From contig QWQL01000210.1 in assembly GCA_003670825.1 (NCBI GenBank), forward strand, positions 1-6,585: a stretch of DNA of 6,585 nt. The letters run 5' to 3'. This stretch comes from Planctomycetota bacterium (GTDB lineage Bacteria > Planctomycetota > Planctomycetia > Pirellulales > UBA1268). A program made the position numbers and the translations under genes. Shown here one piece after another: positions 1-5,590 of the stretch. Under the pieces are notes generated by a model. The model did not search any database. It saw only the letters and a program-made list of their open reading frames with translations, and had not been told where the DNA came from. How positions within the stretch are numbered: the stretch's first letter is position 1; every line of letters begins with the position of its first letter.

Positions 1-71
1 GTGCAGGTAGGAAAACCTGCACCTACGGGATGCCAGTGTGCAGGTAGGAAAACCTGCACCTACGGGATGCC
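1..71. repeat. Two tandem copies of a 34-base palindromic repeat (REP-like)
   Basis: Bases 1-34 and 38-71 are identical and separated by the three bases AGT. Each copy contains a perfect inverted repeat, GTGCAGGT and ACCTGCAC, around a 6-base centre. A second, mutually exclusive pairing is possible between the inner GTAGG and the outer CCTAC (reading the minus strand). The second copy ends four bases before the pyrE stop codon, so the pair sits in the 3' untranslated region of pyrE. The first copy begins at the first base of the window, so the array may continue to the left. There is no T-tract on either strand after the hairpins, so a simple intrinsic terminator is unlikely. A REP-type dispersed palindrome, or an mRNA 3'-end stabiliser, is the best guess. 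Confidence 0.8.
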
Positions 72-74
72 CTC

Positions 75-653
75 TTACGAGGCGTCGGGCTCGATGCCGA
101 GGTCGCGGATCGTGACCAACGACTCGAGCGGAATCCCGCGGGCGGCGAGCGCTTCGCGGGCTCCGGCGAGCCGGTCGATCACCGCGACGAGCCGCTCCAC
201 CACCAGCCCAAACTCGACCGCCCGGTCGATAGCCAACAGCGACGAACCGCCCGTGGTGACCACGTCCTCCACGATCACCACCCGCTGCCCGGGCTCAACG
301 GGGCCCTCGACATACTTCTGCAGGCCGTGCCCCTTGGCCTCCTTGCGCACCATGAAGCCCTTCAGCGGCAGCCCCTCGACGCCCGCCATCGTCACCACGG
401 CCGCGGTCACCGGATCGGCACCGATTGCCATCCCGCCGACCGCATGGGGCAGCGGGCCGAGGCTACGGAGGCGTTCGAGGATCGCCCGCCCCACGAGCAT
501 GGCGCCGTGGGCATCGAGCACGACCTGCTTGGCGTCGAGATAAAAGCTCGCCTCCCGGCCCGAGGCCAGCCGGAAGGTGCCCCGCTTCAGCGCCTTGGTG
601 CCGACGAGGTCGACGAGTTCACGGATCAGCGGCGACATGACAGGGGTGCTCAT
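75..653 (-). CDS. pyrE: Orotate phosphoribosyltransferase
   Basis: The 192-residue product matches orotate phosphoribosyltransferase, the cytoplasmic enzyme that joins orotate to PRPP to give orotidine monophosphate in de novo pyrimidine synthesis. The type I PRPP-binding signature is clear at residues 125-137 (VVIVEDVVTTGGS). Other family landmarks are the N-terminal ASFYLDAKQ segment near residues 35-43, GGMAIGADP at 73-81, and the flexible catalytic loop RKEAKGHG at 103-110, with its conserved Lys and His. Length is normal for the family. The start at 653 gives a protein beginning MSTPVMSP; a second ATG at 638 is possible. Neither has a Shine-Dalgarno sequence, and a TATACT box lies seven bases before the first ATG, which favours that start on a leaderless message. 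The gene is divergent from the nfeD operon. It ends four bases from the tandem palindromes. Confidence 0.95.
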   Translation of the reverse strand: MSTPVMSPLIRELVDLVGTKALKRGTFRLASGREASFYLDAKQVVLDAHGAMLVGRAILERLRSLGPLPHAVGGMAIGADPVTAAVVTMAGVEGLPLKGFMVRKEAKGHGLQKYVEGPVEPGQRVVIVEDVVTTGGSSLLAIDRAVEFGLVVERLVAVIDRLAGAREALAARGIPLESLVTIRDLGIEPDAS

Positions 654-660
654 GGAGGGG

Positions 661-689
661 AGTATAGGCCACCACGCCGCTTTTTTGAC
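661..689 (-). promoter_or_regulatory. Candidate pyrE promoter, leaderless type
   Basis: On the minus strand a TATACT -10 box occupies bases 666 down to 661. It is followed by the seven bases CCCCTCC and then the pyrE ATG at 653, so transcription would begin at or next to the start codon. The -35 match is poor (GTCAAA at 689-684, 17-base spacer), so the call rests on the -10 box, its distance from the ATG and the absence of a ribosome binding site. Confidence 0.45.
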
Positions 690-712
690 TCCCTCCGCTA
701 GCACCTTACCAT
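685..712 (+). promoter_or_regulatory. Candidate sigma-70 promoter of the nfeD-floA operon
   Basis: TTGACT at 685-690 and TACCAT at 707-712 are separated by 16 bases and resemble the housekeeping -35 and -10 boxes. The expected start near base 719 leaves a short leader of about 25 bases, which contains a GGAG ribosome binding site at 733-736, seven bases before the ATG at 744. The -35 box lies on top of the region where the divergent pyrE -35 would fall. Confidence 0.5.
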
Positions 713-743
713 TTAAGAAGTTCAATCCGGCTGGAGTGAGTCC

Positions 744-2882
744 ATGCGGTTGGGTTCCCACCAGAGTTTCTGCTCCGTCACTGTCGCCGCATGCCTCGCC
801 TTGGGGGGTGTGCTGGGCGGTGTGTTTGGCGGCGACGCCCCGGCGGTCGGCGCCGAAGCGGTGGTGATCCCGGTCAGGCTGCCGATCACCGGCACCCGCG
901 ACACCCAGGTCGAGGCCGCGATCCTCCGTCACCTCGGTCGGCTCCGCGGCACGCCTTTGGAACGCGGCACGCTGGTGCTGCGATTCGATGCGGTCGATGG
1001 CGAGTCGGCCGGCGGCAGCGATTTTGGCCGCGCCCTCGAACTGGCGCGGTTCCTCGGCGATGAGCGGCTCGCCGGCGTGAAGACGGTTGCCTGGCTGCCC
1101 CGCGGGGTGAGCGGCCATGCCGTACTCGTGGCCGTGGCCTGCGACGAGATCGCGCTGCCCCCCGATGCCGTGCTGGGGCCGGCGACCTCGGGAGAAGCGG
1201 CGGTCGACGACGCCACCCGAGCCGCCTACCGGTCGATTGCGGCCCGGCGCAAGACCGTGCCGCCGCCGGTGGCCGTGGCCCTGGTCGATCCGACCTCCCG
1301 CGTGGTGCGAGCCTCCACCGACGACGGCGAGCAGTTCGTCGATGAGGCCGATCTGGCGGCGCTGCGGCAACGTGTGGCGGTGCTCGAGGTGGAAGAACTC
1401 AGGCCCGTGCCCCTGGCCCTGGACGGCCGCCGCTGTCGCGAACTCGGGTTTGTGCAGCTGCTGCCGAAATCGCCGGCCGAGCTGGCGCGTGGGCTGGGTG
1501 TTGCCGAAGCGGCGCTCGCCGCCGACCCGTCGCTCGAAGGGGGATGGAAGCCGGCGCTGGTCTCGCTGAGCGGGGCGATCGGACCCGAGGCCGTCACGCG
1601 GGTGAAGGGCCGCATCGAGCGGGCCATTGCCGACGGGGCAAACTTCGTCTGGCTGCGGATCGACAGCGCCGGCGGAGTGCCCGAGCAGAGCCTCGTGTTG
1701 GCCAACTGGCTTGCCGGGCTCGACGCCGCGAGCGTGCGGACCGTGGCCTACGTGCCCCGCGAGGCCCGCGGCGATGCGGCGCTGGTGGCGCTGGCCTGCG
1801 ACGAACTGGTGGTCCATCCCGGCGCCCTCATCGGTGGCGAGGGCGCAGGTGAGATCGGTGGCCGCCGGGCGGAGTCGATCGTGGCCGCGTGGCGTGGAGG
1901 CGTGGCGAAACTCCGCGACCGGAGCTGGTCGCTGCCGGCAGCGCTGGTGGCGCCGGGCATCGTCGTGCACCGCGCCGAGGAGCAGGGCACTGGTCGGATT
2001 GAGTATTTCAGCGAGGCCGAACTCGCAGCCCGCGACGATCGTGAGAGCTGGCAGCTGGGGCCGGCGATCGGCACCGGTCCGCTCCAACTCGCCGGCCGCC
2101 GCACCGAGGAACTGGGCCTCGCCACCCACGTGGTCGACGATGCGGAAGGCTTCCGCCAGGCCTATGGTCTCGCCGGAGAGATCGCCGTCGCCGAACCCGG
2201 GTGGTCCGACACGCTCCTCGAGGCCCTCGCCAGCCCGAGCCTCGCCTGGCTGCTGCTCTTGATCGGCGGGGCCGGCCTGTACATCGAGCTCAAGACACCG
2301 GGCGTGGGCTTCGGTGGGTTCGTGTCGATGGTGGCGTTTATCGTCTACTTCTGGAGCCAGTATCTCAACGGTACGTCGGGCTGGCTGGAGGTGATGCTGT
2401 TCCTCGCGGGTATCGTCTGTGTCACCGCCGAGATCTTCGTGCTTCCGGGCTTTGGGGTGCTCGGCCTGGGAGGCGGGATGCTCGTGATCGCGGCGCTCGT
2501 GCTGGCGAGCCAGTCGTTTGTGCTGCCGGCGAATGACTACCAGATCCGCCAGATGCAGTGGTCGCTGCTGGGCATCCTCGGCGCCGCGGCGGGAGTGATC
2601 ATGCTCGGGCTGTTCGTACGGAAGTGGCTTCCCGCGACGCCGCTGCTCCGCAACGTACTCCTCGAACCACCGGCGGAGACGGCGATCGATGACACCCTCG
2701 ATGAACTCGTCGGTCGGATCGGATCAACGACAACGCGACTGGCGCCCGCGGGTAAGGCCCGGATCGGCGACACGGTCCGCGACGTCGTCAGTGACGGGCC
2801 GCTGATCGAGCCGGGCGTCGACGTGCAGGTAGTGGATGTCCGCGGTGGCCGCGTGATCGTCCGGCCGGCAGGCTCCGCATGA
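744..2882 (+). CDS. Long NfeD-family membrane protein with two ClpP-like domains (probable pseudoprotease)
   Basis: This 712-residue protein has the long NfeD architecture. A signal peptide (residues 1 to about 37, likely cut after VGA) is followed by two tandem ClpP/crotonase-like domains (about 40-270 and 271-490), about five membrane helices (roughly 498-628) and a C-terminal NfeD OB-fold (about 650-708, with TTTRLAPAGKA and a final VDVRGGRVIVRP). The two ClpP-like halves align with each other; compare VACDEIALPPDAVLG near residue 131 with LACDELVVHPGALIG near 350. In active NfeD proteases this segment starts with SAG, supplying the catalytic Ser. Here the equivalent positions are Gly124 and Gly343, so peptidase activity is doubtful. 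The start is supported by GGAG seven bases upstream. It is the first gene of an operon, and its stop overlaps the next start as ATGA. The family normally partners stomatin/flotillin proteins, as the nearby floA suggests. I am confident of the family and less so of catalytic loss. Confidence 0.88.
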   Translation: MRLGSHQSFCSVTVAACLALGGVLGGVFGGDAPAVGAEAVVIPVRLPITGTRDTQVEAAILRHLGRLRGTPLERGTLVLRFDAVDGESAGGSDFGRALELARFLGDERLAGVKTVAWLPRGVSGHAVLVAVACDEIALPPDAVLGPATSGEAAVDDATRAAYRSIAARRKTVPPPVAVALVDPTSRVVRASTDDGEQFVDEADLAALRQRVAVLEVEELRPVPLALDGRRCRELGFVQLLPKSPAELARGLGVAEAALAADPSLEGGWKPALVSLSGAIGPEAVTRVKGRIERAIADGANFVWLRIDSAGGVPEQSLVLANWLAGLDAASVRTVAYVPREARGDAALVALACDELVVHPGALIGGEGAGEIGGRRAESIVAAWRGGVAKLRDRSWSLPAALVAPGIVVHRAEEQGTGRIEYFSEAELAARDDRESWQLGPAIGTGPLQLAGRRTEELGLATHVVDDAEGFRQAYGLAGEIAVAEPGWSDTLLEALASPSLAWLLLLIGGAGLYIELKTPGVGFGGFVSMVAFIVYFWSQYLNGTSGWLEVMLFLAGIVCVTAEIFVLPGFGVLGLGGGMLVIAALVLASQSFVLPANDYQIRQMQWSLLGILGAAAGVIMLGLFVRKWLPATPLLRNVLLEPPAETAIDDTLDELVGRIGSTTTRLAPAGKARIGDTVRDVVSDGPLIEPGVDVQVVDVRGGRVIVRPAGSA

Positions 2883-3541
2883 CGGCTGTGGCGTGGGTCA
2901 TCGCGCTGGTGCTCGCGGGCCTGGCAGCGCTGGTGCTCGAGGTCTTCGTGCCCTCCGGCGGAGTGCTCGGATTCCTGAGCGTGATGGCGTTGCTGGCGGG
3001 CGTGACGCTGGCGTTCGTCGAGCAGGGAGCCTGGTTTGGCATGGCCACGCTGGCGGTGACCGGGATGGCCGTGCCGGTGGCCCTGGGGCTGGCGTTTCGG
3101 CTGTTTCCTGAAACGCCGCTCGGTCGCCGCGTGATGCCCGCACCGCCGCGGCCCGACGAGGTGGTGCCCGACGCCGACCGGCGGACGCTGCTCCGCGGGC
3201 TGGTCGGCCGCCGTGGCCGCACGACCACCGAACTGCTGCCGTGGGGTGGGGTGGATGTCGATGGCGTGCCGCACGAGGCGGTGAGCGAGAGCGGCCCGAT
3301 CGCCAAGGACGTGGTGATCGAGGTAGCGGGCGTGCAGGGAGGCGCGGTCGTCGTGCGGGCCGCTCTGGCTCCGCCCGCGGAGACGCCGCGGCCCCGACCG
3401 GCTTCCGACCCCACCGTGCCTCACGACCTCGAACAATCCCTGGAAACCTTCGATTTCGGTGCCCTCGACCGCGATCGCGGCTCGGAAACCATGTCCTCCG
3501 GCGAGCACCTTGACTCGGCCCCCCCGCGGAAACAGTCTTAG
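2879..3541 (+). CDS. Short NfeD-family membrane protein
   Basis: The 220-residue product looks like the short NfeD type that accompanies FloA-like flotillins. It has three hydrophobic stretches (about residues 4-24, 28-47 and 53-75), with LEVFVPSGGVLGF between the first two, a signature also found in the long NfeD protein upstream (AEIFVLPGFGVLG). A soluble OB-fold domain follows (about 102-161), including GRRGRTTTELLPWGGVDVDG and VQGGAVVVRA. The start ATG overlaps the preceding stop in an ATGA arrangement, implying translational coupling and matched production of the two NfeD proteins. The unusual part is the last 60 residues: a Pro-, Asp/Glu- and Ser-rich tail that looks disordered and lies beyond the usual end of the domain. 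The role is inferred from family and context: a membrane partner of FloA with no enzyme activity of its own. Confidence 0.87.
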   Translation: MTAVAWVIALVLAGLAALVLEVFVPSGGVLGFLSVMALLAGVTLAFVEQGAWFGMATLAVTGMAVPVALGLAFRLFPETPLGRRVMPAPPRPDEVVPDADRRTLLRGLVGRRGRTTTELLPWGGVDVDGVPHEAVSESGPIAKDVVIEVAGVQGGAVVVRAALAPPAETPRPRPASDPTVPHDLEQSLETFDFGALDRDRGSETMSSGEHLDSAPPRKQS

Positions 3542-3597
3542 AGTCGTCTACCTGCGGTCTTTCGCCGCCGCCTGACTGTGACTCCCGGAGTGCTTCG

Positions 3598-4629
3598 ATG
3601 CCCCTGCTCACCCTGATCATCCTCGGTGTCGGCGTCTTCGCCCTGCTCGTGGCGTTTGCCGTGCTGGCCCGCTACCTGCGGCTCTGGGTGCAGTCGGTCG
3701 CCTCGGGCGCCGGGATCGGGCTCTTCGACCTCGTGGCAATGAGCTTCAAGAAGGTCAACCCAACGGTGATCGTCCGCAGCAAGATCATGGCGGTGCAGGC
3801 GGGCCTTGGTGACTCCACCGGCCTGACCCTGCAGGCGCTCGAGGCCCACTACCTCGCCGGCGGTCGGGTGCCGCTGGTGGTGCAGGCCCTGATCGCCGCC
3901 AACAAGGCGAAGATCACAGAACTCGATTTCAAGCGGGCGGCCGCCATCGACCTCGCCGGCCGCAACGTCCGCGAGGCCGTGCAGACGAGCGTGTATCCCA
4001 AGGTGATCGACTGCCCCGGCAAAAACAGCGGCCGCGAGTCGCTTGATGCGGTCGCCAAGAACGGCATCCAGCTCAAGGTGAAGGCGCGAGTCACCGTGCG
4101 GACGAATCTCTACCAACTCATCGGCGGGGCCACCGAGGAGACGATCATCGCCCGGGTGGGCGAGGGCATCGTGTCGGCGATCGGCTCGGCCGAACGGCAC
4201 ACCGACGTGCTAGAAAATCCCGACGTAATCTCAAAGACGGTGCTCGCCCGCCGCCTCGACTCCAACACCGCGTTTGAGATCGTGTCGATCGACATCGCCG
4301 ATATCGACGTCGGTGCGAACATCGGCGCCCGGCTGCAGGCCGATCAGGCCGAGGCCGACACGCGGGTCGCGCGGGCCAATGCCGAGGGGCGACGGGCCAT
4401 GGCCGTGGCCCGGGAGCAGGAGATGATCGCTGGCATCGAAGAGAGCCGCGCCGCCCTCGTCGAGGCCGAGGCCGAGGTGCCGAAGGCCGTTGCCGAGTCG
4501 CTCGCATCGGGCCAGCTCGGGATCTTCGACTACTACAAACTGCGAAACCTGCAGGCTGACACCGACATGCGGCGGACGATCGCCTCCAGCACGGCTCCGG
4601 TCGCCGCCGGCGCCGGCACGGTGCAGTAA
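3598..4629 (+). CDS. floA: Flotillin-like protein FloA
   Basis: The 343-residue protein matches the FloA (YqfA, formerly UPF0365) family, which forms membrane microdomain scaffolds that influence membrane fluidity and the assembly of membrane complexes. A hydrophobic N-terminal segment (about residues 4-27) and a second re-entrant hydrophobic stretch (about 30-50) anchor it. The SPFH/PHB domain spans roughly 50-250. An Ala/Glu/Arg-rich helical region follows, with EGRRAMAVAREQEM at about 263-276 and EAEAEVPKAVAESLASGQLG ahead of the very conserved DYYKLRNLQADTDMR at 311-325. Length is close to the Bacillus subtilis protein (331). GGAG at 3587-3590 sits seven bases before the ATG. It follows the two nfeD genes by 56 bases, with no terminator visible between them, and is 27 bases ahead of the next gene, so cotranscription is likely. 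Identification is secure. Confidence 0.95.
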   Translation: MPLLTLIILGVGVFALLVAFAVLARYLRLWVQSVASGAGIGLFDLVAMSFKKVNPTVIVRSKIMAVQAGLGDSTGLTLQALEAHYLAGGRVPLVVQALIAANKAKITELDFKRAAAIDLAGRNVREAVQTSVYPKVIDCPGKNSGRESLDAVAKNGIQLKVKARVTVRTNLYQLIGGATEETIIARVGEGIVSAIGSAERHTDVLENPDVISKTVLARRLDSNTAFEIVSIDIADIDVGANIGARLQADQAEADTRVARANAEGRRAMAVAREQEMIAGIEESRAALVEAEAEVPKAVAESLASGQLGIFDYYKLRNLQADTDMRRTIASSTAPVAAGAGTVQ

Positions 4630-4656
4630 CATCCTCCCGCCCCCAGGAGCCTTGCC

Positions 4657-5289
4657 GTGATCGCCTTCGGTTGGTCACCGCTGTTCGCCGCCGGCATCGA
4701 TTGGCTGGAAGCACTCCTGCCAATCCTGTTTGTCGGCTTCTGGATCGTGTCGCAGATCGTCGCTGTGATTCGCAAGATCTCGGGGCCCGCCGCGCCGAAC
4801 CGGCCCGAGCCTGCGGCCCGACCCGTCGCCCGCCGACCAGAACAGCCGATCGGCGACGTGCGGTCAGAGCTCGAACGCCAGATCGAGGAGTTTCTCGGGC
4901 AGTCGCCCGCCGGCCGGGTCGCACCGCCGAAGGTGATCTCCAAGCCGGCTCAGCAGCGGCGGCCCGAGCGACTGCGGGTTTCCCCGGCCGCGTCATCACG
5001 GGAGCTGCCCCCGCCGCTGTTGCGGACCCACGACAACCGCATGGCCGGCCGGCAGCTCGTGGCCACCGGCGCCGGCGGTGGCGACGTGGCACGGCACGTT
5101 CACGACGCCTTCGCCGCGGAGCTCGGCCATCTTTCATCGTCGCTCACGGAGACTCGTGCCGCGGGAAAGGCAGAGCCGGTCGCCGGCCGCATCGAAGAGC
5201 TCGTCGCCGCGGTTCGCCATCCGACGAAGATCCGCGAACTCATGCTGCTCCGGGAAATCCTCGATCGCCCCGTCGACAACTGGTCGTAA
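4657..5289 (+). CDS. Small single-pass membrane protein of unknown function, floA operon
   Basis: This 210-residue protein starts with GTG. The start is fixed by AGGAG at 4645-4649, seven bases upstream, and by the position only 27 bases after the floA stop. It has one hydrophobic segment (about residues 15-38, IDWLEALLPILFVGFWIVSQIVAVI) that looks like an uncleaved anchor. A Pro/Arg-rich linker follows, then an amphipathic acidic helix (SELERQIEEFLGQ, about 70-82), a second low-complexity linker, a segment with VARHVHDAFAAELGHLSSSL (about 143-162) and a conserved-looking C-terminal helix ending LREILDRPVDNW. I recall similar endings in uncharacterised planctomycete proteins, but no function is known to me. 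The layout (short anchor, long flexible stalk, C-terminal helix) suits an adaptor or partner of the FloA/NfeD membrane complex, which is inference from position alone. Confidence 0.82.
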   Translation: MIAFGWSPLFAAGIDWLEALLPILFVGFWIVSQIVAVIRKISGPAAPNRPEPAARPVARRPEQPIGDVRSELERQIEEFLGQSPAGRVAPPKVISKPAQQRRPERLRVSPAASSRELPPPLLRTHDNRMAGRQLVATGAGGGDVARHVHDAFAAELGHLSSSLTETRAAGKAEPVAGRIEELVAAVRHPTKIRELMLLREILDRPVDNWS

Positions 5290-5453
5290 CCCAGGAATGC
5301 TGGCGCGGGGATGCTGGCGCGGCTCGCGGCGGACGCCGCCACCGCCGCAGGTTCTCCCGCCCGCCCCGCCCGCCGGCCAGCCTCGCGATGCGGAGGTTTG
5401 CGGGTGCTCGGGGGCCAGTTTTTCCGGCTGGTTTTGCGAGTGAAAATCGCGGC

Positions 5454-5482
5454 TTGAGCGGCCGCCCCCGCTGGTCTACAAG
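5454..5482 (+). promoter_or_regulatory. Candidate sigma-70 promoter upstream of the terminator hairpin
   Basis: TTGAGC at 5454-5459 and TACAAG at 5477-5482 are 17 bases apart, with an AT-richer stretch just upstream. The expected start site is about base 5489. Any transcript begun here must pass the intrinsic terminator at 5517-5562 before reaching the SH3-repeat gene. Confidence 0.4.
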
Positions 5483-5516
5483 AACATCGGCAGGGTCGCC
5501 CCGGCGGCCCGAACGC

Positions 5517-5562
5517 AGCGCGTAGACGAGGACGCCCAAGCCTCGTCTACGCGCTCTTTTTC
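5517..5562 (+). terminator. Strong intrinsic terminator
   Basis: A perfect 15-base-pair stem (AGCGCGTAGACGAGG at 5517-5531 and CCTCGTCTACGCGCT at 5541-5555) closes a 9-base loop and is followed at once by CTTTTTCT. The T-tract is only on the plus strand, so it stops rightward transcription. It lies 228 bases after the last operon gene and 29 bases before the next start codon, so it could end the floA operon, end a short RNA, or attenuate the downstream gene. Confidence 0.85.
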
Positions 5563-5590
5563 TGGTGTCGAACCGGGCCGGTGTCCACGG

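Larger units (their letters stand above)
5290..5590. other. Gene-free region between the floA operon and the SH3-repeat gene
   Basis: I see no convincing coding frame here. The first part (5290-5400) is extremely GC-rich, with a 12-base direct repeat ATGCTGGCGCGG at 5297-5308 and 5311-5322 and small GC hairpins such as GGCGG/CCGCC around 5330. The middle part (about 5418-5450) is noticeably richer in A and T, with short T and A runs, as often found just upstream of a promoter. The end holds the candidate promoter and the terminator listed separately. No clear U-tract terminator is visible right after the operon stop at 5289; a weak CCAG/CTGG hairpin followed by TTTT near 5416-5436 is the only alternative. 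Confidence 0.6.

Noticed and set aside
654..2129. Long minus-strand open frame continuing upstream of pyrE, antisense to nfeD
   Set aside because: It is in frame with pyrE but its composition (His, Gln, Arg, Gly rich, no recognisable domain) is typical of a GC-rich shadow. The plus-strand NfeD protein has clear domains and a ribosome binding site.
2823..2832. Ten bases GTGCAGGTAG matching the start of the palindromic repeat
   Set aside because: It lies inside the conserved OB-fold codons of the long nfeD gene and lacks the rest of the repeat, so it is a chance match.
2537..3508. 323-residue minus-strand frame antisense to the two nfeD genes
   Set aside because: Arg/His/Pro-rich translation with no recognisable family. 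It is covered by two well-supported plus-strand genes.
3581..3591. ACTCCCGGAGT palindrome covering the floA ribosome binding site
   Set aside because: Too short to form a stable hairpin (the loop must consume most of the stem), so translational control by it is not supported.
4145..5137. 330-residue minus-strand frame antisense to floA and the following gene
   Set aside because: Very Arg/Pro-rich low-complexity translation without any domain. It overlaps the most conserved part of floA, so it is a codon-bias shadow.
5297..5322. Two copies of a 12-base direct repeat after the floA operon
   Set aside because: Only two short GC-rich copies with no palindrome or neighbouring element. It is consistent with local slippage.
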